Source: Bradyrhizobium sp. NAS80.1
GTDB taxonomy: Bacteria > Pseudomonadota > Alphaproteobacteria > Rhizobiales > Xanthobacteraceae
NCBI RefSeq assembly: GCF_001908205.1
Contig: NZ_LGHL01000065.1
Coordinates: 1 to 64,000, forward strand
Direction of reading: 5' to 3'
DNA length: 64,000 nt
Made by a program: the position numbers and the translations under genes. The notes under the pieces were generated by a model. It had not been told where the DNA came from and made no database searches. It saw only the letters and a program-made list of their open reading frames with translations. Each line of letters begins with the position of its first letter. The stretch's first letter is position 1. This document shows, piece after piece, positions 35,724 through 44,637 of this stretch.

Positions 35724-36188
35724 ATGAAATTCACCGGCATCGCTGGCCTTTTGGTGTCGCTGGGTATCGCAGGCACTGCCCTGGCTGCCGATCCGTTCTA
35801 CGTCGGAAGCTGGACATTCACGACCGCTGTGGTCGCGCCATGGGCCGATCCGCAACGCAAGCCTGACGATACCGAGCGGGCGCGGCTGATGGGACGGGCG
35901 GTCGTCTTCAAGGCGAGAGCGATCTTAGGGCCTCGTCCCTTTGCCTGCGCCAAGCCGCAGTACAAGGTGACGGATTATGGTCCCGACATGATCTTTCAGG
36001 GCGCATTCGACGTGATGCAACGTGCCGACAAGAAGGCCGATCCGAAGGCGATTGCCGCCTCCCTCGGCTTCACCGGTGCCGTGATCAAGACGCTGGAGAC
36101 CGGCTGCGAGATCGACGTTCATTTCGTCGACGAGACAACCGCCGAGGTCGGACTCAACAATTACGTGTATACGCTGAAGAAGCGCTAA
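35724..36188 (+). CDS. Secreted hypothetical protein
   Basis: 154 residues. MKFTGIAGLLVSLGIAGTAL is a signal peptide with cleavage near ALA/AD. The mature part (DPFYVGSWTFTTAVVAPWAD) may be lipocalin-like, with two cysteines (FACAKPQY, ETGCEID). GAGGGG lies upstream. Divergent from the secreted protein at 35167; function unknown. Confidence 0.65.
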   Translation: MKFTGIAGLLVSLGIAGTALAADPFYVGSWTFTTAVVAPWADPQRKPDDTERARLMGRAVVFKARAILGPRPFACAKPQYKVTDYGPDMIFQGAFDVMQRADKKADPKAIAASLGFTGAVIKTLETGCEIDVHFVDETTAEVGLNNYVYTLKKR

Positions 36189-36606
36189 TTTGCGTCAGCC
36201 GCTGTCCGTTCACATCAGAAACATGGTGAAACGCCGCGCCGGTTGACTGCGATCAAGGCTGTGGCGTGTGGATGCAGCTTCTTGACGCAGGTGGGTGACG
36301 GCGGTCCATATTCCTGTTACCGGGAATTGCCGTGGCGCGATGCATGCGAAGCGTCACTACACCACTGGTTGGGCTTGCCGGAGGGGTTGTTCTTTGGCAT
36401 AAGTGCAACTTGTTGGGTTGAGCCTGTCCGTTCGGACGTATCGTTCGGCCCGCTAACCCTCCGGGGCCGCCGGCCGAGGGTTTGTGGTCAAGCATGGCGT
36501 CCGGCTATGGCGTTCGGGTCTTGAGCCGGACCTCGACGACAGATCACCTCGACGACAGACCACAAAGGCCGATACTTGTCATGGGTGCGAGATTCATAGG
36601 TGCGAG
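36189..36606. other. Intergenic region with short tandem repeats
   Basis: These 418 bases hold no convincing gene; a 93-codon frame here is not family-like and shifts composition. An inverted repeat AACCCTC...GAGGGTT is found at about 36458-36485. CCTCGACGACAGA occurs twice in tandem (36531-36546 and 36547-36562), and TGCGAGAT occurs twice just before the next gene. Confidence 0.4.
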
Positions 36607-36792
36607 ATGAAGAACCTCAATTTCGCGGCCGAACTGCACCTCAAGCTCGGTGCGCCTGCGAGCGGTACCGTGGAAAGCCTGCGCCTGCTTCGCGCGTTTC
36701 TCAAGCTTGAGCCGCGACAGCGTTTCGAGGTGATCAGGCTCGTCGAAGACCTCGCCACCGAAGAAGCACTTCCCGAGCGCCCCCTGTCCTGA
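36607..36792 (+). CDS. Small hypothetical protein
   Basis: 61 residues, probably helical (MKNLNFAAELHLKLGAPASG, then FLKLEPRQRFEVIRLVEDLA). It sits just upstream of the phasin gene on the same strand. No family recognised. Confidence 0.5.
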   Translation: MKNLNFAAELHLKLGAPASGTVESLRLLRAFLKLEPRQRFEVIRLVEDLATEEALPERPLS

Positions 36793-36937
36793 GCCAGGCC
36801 GCGCGCCGGCGCTAGGCCTTCTCCCTCGCTTTCCCGCCGGATCCCGGAACGCCGGGTGACGTCTGCCCCAAGGCAGACCGCTGGAACGCGATCCGGCAAG
36901 TGTGGTATTTAGTTAGGAAAAAGGGAGGAGTGCGACC

Positions 36938-37279
36938 ATGATCGAACCGAAGCTCGAAGTTCCGGCCGAACTGCGCGACCTGGCCGAGAAGACGATCGAC
37001 CAGGCGGAAAAGGCATTCGGCATGTTTTTCGAGGCCGCCACCAAATCGATGTCGTCCGTTCCGGGCTCCAGCACAGAGGTGTCGAAGCAGGCGCTTGCTT
37101 TCACCGAGCAGAACATGAAGTCGGCGTTCGAGCATGCACGCAAGCTTGTTCATGCCACCGACCTTCAGGAAGCGATGCGAATCCAGTCCGATTTCCTGCG
37201 CAGTCAGTTCACCAGTGCCGGGGACCACATGCGCCAGATGACCGGCAATTTCATGCAACCGGGCAAGGGCAAATCCTGA
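36938..37279 (+). CDS. Phasin family protein
   Basis: 113 residues. An amphipathic helical protein with the phasin core: AEKTIDQAEKAFGMFFEAAT near residue 16 and ALAFTEQNMKSAFEHARKLV near 51. Phasins coat polyhydroxyalkanoate granules or act as stress-related proteins. GGGAGGAG precedes the ATG. The hairpin at 37422-37447 may end the transcript. Confidence 0.88.
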   Translation: MIEPKLEVPAELRDLAEKTIDQAEKAFGMFFEAATKSMSSVPGSSTEVSKQALAFTEQNMKSAFEHARKLVHATDLQEAMRIQSDFLRSQFTSAGDHMRQMTGNFMQPGKGKS

Positions 37280-37421
37280 TTCATGGCGTGCGCGCCGCGT
37301 GCCTGCAAATTGATCTTGTGTGGGGTGGCGATCCGCACTTCGGTGCTGGCGCGCATCCATGATGGAAGGCTGCGCGCCGCACCGAATGGTTTCCATTCGC
37401 CGTCCATCATCCATTCTACTG

Positions 37422-37451
37422 ATCCCTGCCGGTCCTCCGGCAGGGATTTGC
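37422..37451 (+). terminator. Hairpin between phasin and cytochrome genes
   Basis: ATCCCTGCCGG-TCCT-CCGGCAGGGAT is a perfect 11-base-pair stem followed by TTGCACTTT. It may end phasin transcription, although the T-run is poor. Confidence 0.5.
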
Positions 37452-37485
37452 ACTTTGTGGCGGGTATCGCGATGGGCCGGTGGCC

Positions 37486-37806
37486 CTACGGACGCAGCGA
37501 TCCGATATAGGCCGCGATATCGGCGGCTTCGATCCGGCTCAGGGGAAAGTTCGGCATCTTCGGATGCGGGTCGAGCAGGAAGAAAGCGAGCCTCTCCGGA
37601 CTGAAGTCCAGCGTGCCCGCAACCGAAGCAAAGGAGGGGACGTCGGCGCTCGCCGCGGTCTGGCCACTGGCCACGACATGGCAGCTCGCACACCAGCGCT
37701 TGGCGAGGTCGGCTCCGTGATTGGCATCGGCGGCGAGAGCGCACGACGTGCCGAAGCTCGAGACTACGGCAAGCGGAAGGCAAATTCGTTTCAAATGCCG
37801 GTGCAT
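37486..37806 (-). CDS. Secreted monohaem cytochrome c
   Basis: 106 residues. The signal peptide (HRHLKRICLPLAVVSSFGTS, cleavage near ALA/AD) precedes a class I cytochrome with haem motif CASCH and the axial Met in PKMPNFPLS. IAAYIGSLRP at the end is the usual C-terminal helix. Periplasmic electron carrier. AGGAAGG lies upstream of the ATG at 37806. Confidence 0.9.
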   Translation of the reverse strand: MHRHLKRICLPLAVVSSFGTSCALAADANHGADLAKRWCASCHVVASGQTAASADVPSFASVAGTLDFSPERLAFFLLDPHPKMPNFPLSRIEAADIAAYIGSLRP

Positions 37807-37835
37807 CAGGCATCCTTCCTGCGCTCGCTTGCGGC

Positions 37836-38027
37836 TCATCCGCAGCACGATCCTGGAAATTGGGAGAGATCGATGCGGGCGATGACCGACCGCAGCAGCC
37901 TTCGGGTCGAACGATAGAGATGCCGCACGAATCCCGGCGTCCTCGCGGCGGGCAGGCCAAGGCTCCTCGTATCAAGGCTTGCCGTATCAAGGTTTTTCGT
38001 ATCAAGGCTTTCGATATAGTGCGACAC
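37836..38027 (-). CDS. Possible small protein with LDT repeats
   Basis: 63 residues from a GTG with GGAGAGG just upstream. The N-terminal third, ESLDTKNLDTASLDTRSL, is encoded by three tandem copies of a 15-base unit. The rest is basic (RHLYRSTRRLLRSVIARIDL) and may be an amphipathic helix. It could equally be a chance frame across a repeat. Confidence 0.4.
   Translation of the reverse strand: MSHYIESLDTKNLDTASLDTRSLGLPAARTPGFVRHLYRSTRRLLRSVIARIDLSQFPGSCCG
37968..38012. repeat. 15-base tandem repeat, three copies
   Basis: CGTATCAAGGCTTGC, CGTATCAAGGTTTTT and CGTATCAAGGCTTTC follow one another at 37968, 37983 and 37998. The length, a multiple of three, keeps any overlapping frame open. Confidence 0.75.
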
Positions 38028-38105
38028 GTGCCTCTCCGAGCTTGTAAGGCCGTTGCTATCATGGCTGGCCAGGAGCTGCCTTGATCTGCCGCAAAGGGTT
38101 CCCGG

Positions 38106-38936
38106 CTAATAGTCTCCGGGATTCGTGATCATCGGGCTTTTCGTATCGGCCGGCGCGAGCGCGCTGCTGGCACTGTCACGCAGGAAGCGGTCAAGCGTCG
38201 CCTGGATCTTCTGCTTGACCGCGTCGGGACCGCGGTCGCTCATATCGGTGTGCTGCGCGCCAGTGTGGACGATGTCGATGCCGAGAGCCTTGGCCTCTTC
38301 CGGCGTCGGCAGTACGCCGGGGTCAGTCTGGAAGTGCGGATCCTTGGAGCGGAACGACAGGATCTTCAAGTTGTCGCTGAGCACGAAGGGCACACGGAGA
38401 TTGTCGAGTGTGATTACCTTCGACACCATCTCCGGATGCTGATGGGCGACATACATCGACACGTCGCCGCCGTTCGAATGGCCGACGAGGGTGATGTGGT
38501 CGTAGTCGGCGTTCTCTTGCCGGCTCTTCAGTATGCCCAGCACGTAAAGAATGTTGGCCTCGCAGCGCATATAGACCTCGCGCCGTCCGACATATTGTTG
38601 GCCGACATGGGTCATCAGCGGTGGATCGCTGGGCAGGTCCTGCTGGATGCTGGCAACGAGATAGCCGCGCGCGGCGAGCACGTTGGCGAGGAAGGAGTAC
38701 TCGGTGGCCTTGACGGTGTTGCCGTTGCTGATGATGGCAAGGGGAAGCTTCCAAAGGCCGAGATTGGCTTTGGTCTCGTAATCGCGCCGCACGGAGATCT
38801 CGACCGAGATCGGCCGCTGACGCGAGGCGTCAAACAGGGTCAAAGTCTCATGGCGGATCGCGAACCGGCTGACGACGAAATATTCGCCAACGCCGAGGAC
38901 GCAGAGAAACGCCAGGATTGCAAACACCCTCTTCAT
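38106..38936 (-). CDS. Alpha/beta hydrolase, membrane-anchored or secreted
   Basis: 276 residues. The N-terminus (MKRVFAILAFLCVLGVGEYF) is a signal peptide or membrane anchor. The nucleophile elbow is LVGHSNGGDVSMYVAHQHP near residue 150, with a candidate histidine in GAQHTDMSDRGP. The fold fits a lipase/esterase or platelet-activating-factor acetylhydrolase-like protein. Substrate unknown. Confidence 0.82.
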   Translation of the reverse strand: MKRVFAILAFLCVLGVGEYFVVSRFAIRHETLTLFDASRQRPISVEISVRRDYETKANLGLWKLPLAIISNGNTVKATEYSFLANVLAARGYLVASIQQDLPSDPPLMTHVGQQYVGRREVYMRCEANILYVLGILKSRQENADYDHITLVGHSNGGDVSMYVAHQHPEMVSKVITLDNLRVPFVLSDNLKILSFRSKDPHFQTDPGVLPTPEEAKALGIDIVHTGAQHTDMSDRGPDAVKQKIQATLDRFLRDSASSALAPADTKSPMITNPGDY

Positions 38937-39332
38937 GGTTCCGTCCCAGATCACTTTTGACTGAACATGGTCATTTGGACTCGCGGATCGAGCGATCGTG
39001 AGCAGGTTGCGGGATTAAATTTAGGCAAGTCTGTGAGCAAGGTCCCAAATGGGCCGCATGCCGGGCGATCGCGCGAAGGACAAGGGTTAGAGGCAGCCGG
39101 ACCTGCCGCGATCGGGGCAGAGTCGGAAGGCGCTCGACAGTGTGAACAGGAAGCGCGGGCTGCGGCGCTCATGTCTGGCGCCTGGAAGCTCAGGGGGATG
39201 GCCACGCCGAGATCAACCTGGAGATCGTCCCACAGGAAGAACCGCGAGCCGGCTCCGGCCGATGTTAGCGACGGTAGTTACTGGCGGCCGAGCGCGCCCG
39301 CGTCGACGCCGCCCAGACCGCCGCGTATCCAG
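38937..39332. other. Intergenic region, nothing identified
   Basis: These 396 bases carry only overlapping open frames without ribosome binding sites or family-like sequence. The hydrolase promoter is expected at the left end. I see no repeat or hairpin of note. Confidence 0.3.
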
Positions 39333-39596
39333 TCAGGAGCGCCGGCGCGCCACCGCGACGCCGAATAGGAAGGCCACGAAGAGACTGGCCAAGGGGGCCT
39401 CGCGCGTGATCGCCGCGACTGTCGAGAGTGGCCGGCCGGGCTTTCGCGCTTCCTCGATCGCGACTGTGAGACGGCCGACGGCTGCATGCAAACCGCCGGC
39501 GACTTCGCCGATCGTGCGGGATACATCCGTCGCTGCATCGATGGCGCGCTCGGCCATACCGGGTTGGGGAATGGGCTGCGGTATTTCCGTGCTCAA
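39333..39596 (-). CDS. Small membrane-anchored protein, DUF883/YqjD-like
   Basis: 87 residues from a TTG start with GGAG upstream; the start is uncertain. An amphipathic helix (ATDVSRTIGEVAGGLHAAVG, VAIEEARKPGRP) precedes a C-terminal membrane segment (APLASLFVAFLFGVAVARRR). This resembles ribosome- or membrane-associated ElaB/YqjD-like tail-anchored proteins. Function is inferred from shape only. Confidence 0.5.
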   Translation of the reverse strand: MSTEIPQPIPQPGMAERAIDAATDVSRTIGEVAGGLHAAVGRLTVAIEEARKPGRPLSTVAAITREAPLASLFVAFLFGVAVARRRS

Positions 39597-39867
39597 GCGC
39601 GCGATCTCCACGTCCAGACCACAGGTCAGACGACGTGATGGAGGCCGACACCTTTGGCTATCCGCGCGAGCGCTCGTTCTGAACAGCGGGTCTGACGACC
39701 TTTGGCTATCCGCGACAGGCGCCGTGTTCTTACGGCGGGTGCCGGCCTTGGATGTGCAATTCGGCGCGCGGGATTTTGTTCCGGCTGGGGGCGGAGCGAT
39801 CCCCGTGCAACGACGGATGCGAATCTCTGCTAGGTTGGCTGAACCTTGCTGAACTCGGGAGGCAGCC

Positions 39868-40845
39868 GTGACCGATCGAACCATGGCGGATCGAGCCCGG
39901 CGCATCGCCTTACTGGGCGCGCCCATCGATATGGGAGCTTCGCAGCGCGGCACCCTGATGGGCCCTGCGGCGCTGCGCACCGCCGGCCTCACGGCAGTGC
40001 TCGAAAGCCTGGATTTCGAAGTCGTCGACTATGGCGATCTCTCCGTGGCCGAGGTCACAGACCTTGCTGACCGGCCGCCCGAAAAAGCCAATCACTACCG
40101 CGAAATCCAGCGCTGGACGCGCGTGCTCAGCCGCAGAGGCTATGAGATCGCGAAAACCGGCGCGCTCCCGATCTTTCTCGGCGGCGACCACACGCTGTCC
40201 ATGGGCTCGGCCAATGCGATGGCGCGTCATTGGCAGGAACGCGGGCGCGAGCTGTTTGTGCTCTGGCTCGATGCGCATGCCGATTACAATACGCCGGAGA
40301 CGACGATCACCGCGAACATGCACGGTATGTCGGCGGCGTTCCTGTGCGGCGAGCCGGGCCTTGACGGCCTGCTCGGCGACGATCCGCGCGCCTCGATCGA
40401 CCCTGACAGGCTCGATCTGTTCGGCGCGCGTTCGATCGATAAGCTCGAGAAGGAGTTGATGCGCACGCGCCGGATCAGGGTTGTCGACATGCGCCAGATC
40501 GACGAGTTCGGCGTTGCCGTTTTGATCCGGCGCGTCATCGAGCGGGTCAAGGCGAGCAACGGCGTGCTGCATGTCAGCTTCGACGTCGATTTCCTCGATC
40601 CATGTGTGGCGCCGGGTGTCGGCACCACGGTGCCGGGCGGGGCGACCTATCGCGAGGCGCATTTGATCATGGAGCTGTTGCACGATTCCGGCGTGGTCGG
40701 ATCGGTCGACATCGTCGAGCTCAATCCGTTTCTCGACGAGCGCGGCCGTACCGCGCGCACCGCGGTCGAGCTGATCGGCAGCCTGTTCGGTCAGCAGATC
40801 ACCGACCGGCCCACGCCAAGCAATGCCATCGCGCCGGGCGAGTGA
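39868..40845 (+). CDS. rocF: Arginase
   Basis: 325 residues starting with GTG, with GGGAGG just upstream. It has all three manganese-binding signatures: GGDHTLSMG near residue 109, WLDAHADYNTP near 133, and SFDVDFLDPCVAPGVGT near 236. It hydrolyses arginine to ornithine and urea. The N-terminal LLGAPIDMGASQRG is typical of bacterial arginases. The gene stands alone, with no ornithine cyclodeaminase or transport gene beside it. Confidence 0.95.
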   Translation: MTDRTMADRARRIALLGAPIDMGASQRGTLMGPAALRTAGLTAVLESLDFEVVDYGDLSVAEVTDLADRPPEKANHYREIQRWTRVLSRRGYEIAKTGALPIFLGGDHTLSMGSANAMARHWQERGRELFVLWLDAHADYNTPETTITANMHGMSAAFLCGEPGLDGLLGDDPRASIDPDRLDLFGARSIDKLEKELMRTRRIRVVDMRQIDEFGVAVLIRRVIERVKASNGVLHVSFDVDFLDPCVAPGVGTTVPGGATYREAHLIMELLHDSGVVGSVDIVELNPFLDERGRTARTAVELIGSLFGQQITDRPTPSNAIAPGE

Positions 40846-41004
40846 AGCGCGAGCCGCTTGTGCATCGCAAAGAACGGAACTGCTGTCGGGCTGCCGGATT
40901 TAGATCAGTCCTGATCGAAATCGCCTGCTTTTGAAATAGCTGCGAATTGCAAATCCGCTTCGCGGAAGGTTTCATGCGGGTTGAGCTTCAGCCGAGGGCC
41001 CGCA

Positions 41005-42276
41005 ATGAGCAGCACGATCGACGCCGACGATGAATCCGCGCGAACAACCCGCCGTCGTTTCCTGCAGGGCGGCACCGCGATGGCGGGTGGTGCAGTGCTG
41101 GGCGCAAACGCCGCGGTCGCAGCGGAGACGGATAATCTTCCGCCTGCCGTCCCTGAATGGATGAAAAGGCCGGGCGAGCCGATGGGAAGCCAGCCCTACG
41201 GCGCGCCGTCGCCATTCGAGAAGGGCGTCGTCAAGAACATCTCGAAGAATCTCAAGCAATACATTTCCGCATCCGGTCGGACGCCATTGCAGGAGCTCGA
41301 CGGCATCATCACGCCGAACGGCCTGTTCTACGAGCGGCATCATGGCGGCGTCCCGACCATCGATCCGGCGCAGCACCGGCTGATGCTTCACGGCCTTGTC
41401 GAGCGTCCCCTGATCTTCAGCATGGACGATCTGCGCCGCTTCCCGTCGGAGTCGCGCATCCACTTCCTCGAATGTTCCGGCAATCCGGGTTACACCAAGC
41501 CCTATGGCAAGACCGCATCAGACCTCGTCGGTCTCCTGAGCTGCGCGGAATGGACAGGCGTGAGCCTGAAGCTTGTGCTTCAGGAGGCCGGGCTGAAGCC
41601 GGAGGCCAGATGGGTCATTGCTGAAGGCGCCGACGCGGCAGCTCTGACCCGAAGCATCCCAATCGAGAAGTGTCTCGAGGACGCCATGCTGGTCTACAGC
41701 CAGAACGGCGAGCGGCTCCGCCCGCAGCAGGGCTATCCGCTAAGGCTGTTGCTGCCGGGCTTTGAAGGCAATATGAGCGTGAAATGGCTGCGCCGCCTGC
41801 ACGTGACTGCGGAGCCGGCTTATTCGCGCGAGGAGACCTCGAAATACACCGACCTCTTGCCGGATGGCACGGCGCGGGAGTTTTCCTTCTACATGGAAGC
41901 GAAGTCGATCATCACGCATCCTTCGGGCGGTCAGCGCCTGAGCGGATACGGCTTCCACGAGATCACCGGCATCGCCTGGAGTGGCCATGGCAAGATCAAG
42001 CGTGTCGAAGTATCGGTCGATGACGGCAAGAGCTGGCAGGAGGCGCGATTGCAGGAGCCGGTGCTGACGCGCGCCTTGACGCGTTTCCGACTGCCCTGGC
42101 GATGGGACGGCAAGCCCGCCGTGATTCAGAGCCGCGCCATCGACGAGACCGGCTATGTGCAGCCGACGTTGGCCGAGCTGCTTGCAGTACGTGGCGAGAA
42201 TTATTTCTACCACAACAACGCGATCTGGCCCTGGCGCATCGCAGCCGATGGCGAGGTGACAAATGCGCTGGCGTGA
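41005..42276 (+). CDS. soxC: SoxC-like sulfite dehydrogenase molybdopterin subunit
   Basis: 423 residues. The twin-arginine signal TTRRRFLQGGTAMAGGAVLG precedes the molybdopterin domain with Mo-ligand Cys157 in FLECSGNPGYTKP, then NMSVKWLRRLHV and the dimerisation domain (about 290-400). SoxC works in the periplasm with SoxD in thiosulfate/sulfite oxidation. The partner cytochrome overlaps its stop by 14 bases. No other sox genes are in the window. Confidence 0.9.
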   Translation: MSSTIDADDESARTTRRRFLQGGTAMAGGAVLGANAAVAAETDNLPPAVPEWMKRPGEPMGSQPYGAPSPFEKGVVKNISKNLKQYISASGRTPLQELDGIITPNGLFYERHHGGVPTIDPAQHRLMLHGLVERPLIFSMDDLRRFPSESRIHFLECSGNPGYTKPYGKTASDLVGLLSCAEWTGVSLKLVLQEAGLKPEARWVIAEGADAAALTRSIPIEKCLEDAMLVYSQNGERLRPQQGYPLRLLLPGFEGNMSVKWLRRLHVTAEPAYSREETSKYTDLLPDGTAREFSFYMEAKSIITHPSGGQRLSGYGFHEITGIAWSGHGKIKRVEVSVDDGKSWQEARLQEPVLTRALTRFRLPWRWDGKPAVIQSRAIDETGYVQPTLAELLAVRGENYFYHNNAIWPWRIAADGEVTNALA

Positions 42277-42802
42277 GACTTGCTGCGTTGCCTTTACGAT
42301 CCTGCTCGGTGCTTGGGCGAGCGGAGCGCAGGCGCAGAGTCCCTACGGCATCGGGCGGCCGGCGACGGCCGCCGAGATCGCGGGCTGGAATATCGATATC
42401 GGACGCTACGGCAGCAATCTCCCGACAGGAAGTGGTTCAGTCAGCCATGGACGCGAGGTGTTTGCCCAGCAATGTGCCTCATGCCATGGCGACAAAGGCG
42501 AGGGCGGATTGGGTGACCGGCTCGTCGGTGGTCAAGGCACGATCGGAACGACCAGACCTATCCGCACCGTTGGCAGCTATTGGCCCTATGCGCCGACATT
42601 GTTCGACTACATTCGCCGCGCCATGCCGCAGAACGCGCCGCAGTCGCTGAGCGATGACGACGTCTATGCAGTGTCCGCCTATGTCCTGAACCTCAACGGG
42701 CTGGTGGAAGCGGATGCGACGCTCGATGCCAAATCGCTTGCGGGGGTCAGAATGCCGAACCGGGACGGGTTCGTCGGCGATGCACGACCTGATGTGAAGT
42801 GA
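42263..42802 (+). CDS. Secreted cytochrome c, SoxD-like partner
   Basis: 179 residues. Signal peptide (RETCCVAFTILLGAWASGAQ, cleavage near AQA/QS), a single haem site QQCASCHGDKGEGGLGD near residue 70, and axial Met in RRAMPQNAPQ. It is the electron acceptor of the SoxC-like dehydrogenase. A single haem and 179 residues fit the C-terminal part of SoxD better than the diheme form. The 14-base overlap implies coupled translation. Confidence 0.88.
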   Translation: MRWRETCCVAFTILLGAWASGAQAQSPYGIGRPATAAEIAGWNIDIGRYGSNLPTGSGSVSHGREVFAQQCASCHGDKGEGGLGDRLVGGQGTIGTTRPIRTVGSYWPYAPTLFDYIRRAMPQNAPQSLSDDDVYAVSAYVLNLNGLVEADATLDAKSLAGVRMPNRDGFVGDARPDVK

Positions 42803-42902
42803 ATGCGCAGACGAGCGAGTTCCGCACGGTGGCTCGGAACCTGCTTGAACAAAAAGCGGAACTCGCGGGACGCATTTGAATTAACCCGCGAGAGGAAAAA
42901 GT

Positions 42903-43199
42903 GTGGGTTCTTCGATGGCAACTGATAGCTTCGCAAACTCCCTGTCCTCAGCGCTTCGCCATCCCGGCGTGATCGCGTTGATTGTGGCGGGCCTGACGAT
43001 TGCTGCGATGTTGATCGTCGATCACGGGCCGTGGAGCCGCGCCAAGACACAGCCGGCTCATGTCGCGATGTATGCGACGACGGGTGAGGCTGCGCACGCG
43101 GTCGGCGCCAAGGTGCTTCCGACCGAGCCCAAATCGTCGATCGAGCCGGAGCGGCCGGGGCCAGAGACGTCCTCGACAGTCAATCCCGTGACGCCGTAG
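42903..43199 (+). CDS. Small single-pass membrane protein
   Basis: 98 residues. AGAGG precedes the GTG at 42903, and an ATG at 42915 is the alternative start. A single membrane helix (GVIALIVAGLTIAAMLIVDH near residue 22) is followed by a proline/glutamate-rich hydrophilic tail. It sits just after the sox genes but is not known to belong with them. Confidence 0.6.
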   Translation: MGSSMATDSFANSLSSALRHPGVIALIVAGLTIAAMLIVDHGPWSRAKTQPAHVAMYATTGEAAHAVGAKVLPTEPKSSIEPERPGPETSSTVNPVTP

Positions 43200-43219
43200 C
43201 AGGCCTCAGCTCTTGGGTC

Positions 43220-44434
43220 TCAGCTCTTGCGCCCGTAGCTCAGAAGCCCGCCGCTCGTCTTCGGCGGATGCGCACGCAAGGCCTCCTCGTTCGGTTCGGT
43301 GCCCCAGCCAGGCCGGTCCGGAATGACCAAGTGGCCGTTCTGAATCTCAGGCTCGTGCGTGAAGAGCTCGCGGTCCCAGGCGAGACGATCGATATCGATC
43401 TCCATGATGCGCAGGTTCGGCACCGCGGCGCAGAAATGCGCGTTCATCATCGAGCAGAGATGACCGTAAAAATTGTGCGGAGCGACGTTGACCTCAAACG
43501 CTTCCGCGGCGGCGGCGATCTTCATCGATTGCCAAACCCCGTTCCAGGGCGTGTCGATGATCGCGACGTCCATCGCCTGCTCATGGAAATAGGGTAGAAA
43601 TTCCCGCAGGCCCAATAGCGTCTCGCAGGACGATATGGGATGCGGGCTCTGCCTGCGGATATAGCCGAGTGCTTCCGGATTGAAACTGTCGATCTCGATC
43701 CAGAACATGTCGAGATCCGCGATGGTGCGCAGGATCTTCAGATAGCCTTCGGTCTTGGCGTTGAAGTTGCAGTCGAGCAGGATATCGACGTCGGGCCCCG
43801 CGCCGTCGCGGATTGCTTCGAGATGCATGCGCAGGTCGCGCAGGATCTTGCGATCGATGTTGATTTCGGGCGCGAAAGGTGAACCGAAGCCGGGGCGCCA
43901 GCCGGTCAGCCTGCCGTCGTCATAGGAGAAGATGTTGGTCTTGAGCGCGGTGAACTTCTTCTCGCGCACCTCGCGTCCGATCGCCTTGACGCCGTCAAGG
44001 TTTTCGATCGGTGGCTTGTACCAGGACGGGTGATTGATCCGCCACGTCGCGCAATGCGACCAGTAGACGCGGACGCGGTCGCGGATCTTGCCGCCGAGGA
44101 GTTCGTAGCAAGGCACGCCAAGGCACTTCGCCTTGGCATCGAGCAGCGCATTCTCGATCGCGCCGAGCGCCTGCGCCACCACGCCGCCGGCGGCGGGACG
44201 CGTAGCCGCGAACAGTTCGGCATAGATGCGCTCATGCTGGAAGACGTTCTGCCCGATGATCCGGGCTGACAGGCGCTGGATCGCAGCGCCAACGCCGGGC
44301 GAGCCGAAGCCCTCGTCGAACTCGCTCCAGCCGACGACGCCGTCTTCCGTCGTCAGCTTGACGAAGTGGTAGTTTCTCCAGCCGGCATCGCAGGCGAGGA
44401 TTTCGAGGCTTGTTGCTTTTGACGATTTGGTCAT
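43220..44434 (-). CDS. Enolase-superfamily dehydratase (mandelate racemase/muconate lactonizing group)
   Basis: 404 residues. The N-terminal capping domain (ILACDAGWRNYHFVKLTTED) precedes the barrel with metal ligands in DILLDCNFN, FWIEIDSFN and SSCETLLG. A candidate catalytic histidine is in APHNFYGHL. The KxK position reads FTALKTN, so only the first lysine is kept. These features suggest an acid-sugar dehydratase. Substrate cannot be told. Confidence 0.85.
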   Translation of the reverse strand: MTKSSKATSLEILACDAGWRNYHFVKLTTEDGVVGWSEFDEGFGSPGVGAAIQRLSARIIGQNVFQHERIYAELFAATRPAAGGVVAQALGAIENALLDAKAKCLGVPCYELLGGKIRDRVRVYWSHCATWRINHPSWYKPPIENLDGVKAIGREVREKKFTALKTNIFSYDDGRLTGWRPGFGSPFAPEINIDRKILRDLRMHLEAIRDGAGPDVDILLDCNFNAKTEGYLKILRTIADLDMFWIEIDSFNPEALGYIRRQSPHPISSCETLLGLREFLPYFHEQAMDVAIIDTPWNGVWQSMKIAAAAEAFEVNVAPHNFYGHLCSMMNAHFCAAVPNLRIMEIDIDRLAWDRELFTHEPEIQNGHLVIPDRPGWGTEPNEEALRAHPPKTSGGLLSYGRKS

Positions 44435-44637
44435 ATCGCTCCCTGTCGTCCGGCTGTGCCTGTTTTTCTTATGGTCCGGTAGCAAGCCCGGCCCCGGCCG
44501 CAATTGTTAAGCTAACGGCACTGCGTCGTGAAGCCCGCCAAGATGCGGCTGGAAGCGCCATTCGGTCTTTTGCAGCGGAAAATTCCGTAGGATCCAGTGG
44601 GGATAGCCAATGACGGCACTATCGCCGGTCTAGCTAA

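Noticed and set aside
36243-36524. A 93-codon frame before the small gene at 36607
   Set aside because: Cysteine-rich, unlike any family, overlaps hairpins, and no ribosome binding site.
37968-38012. CRISPR-like array
   Set aside because: Only three 15-base adjoining units with no spacers or cas genes; it is a simple tandem repeat.
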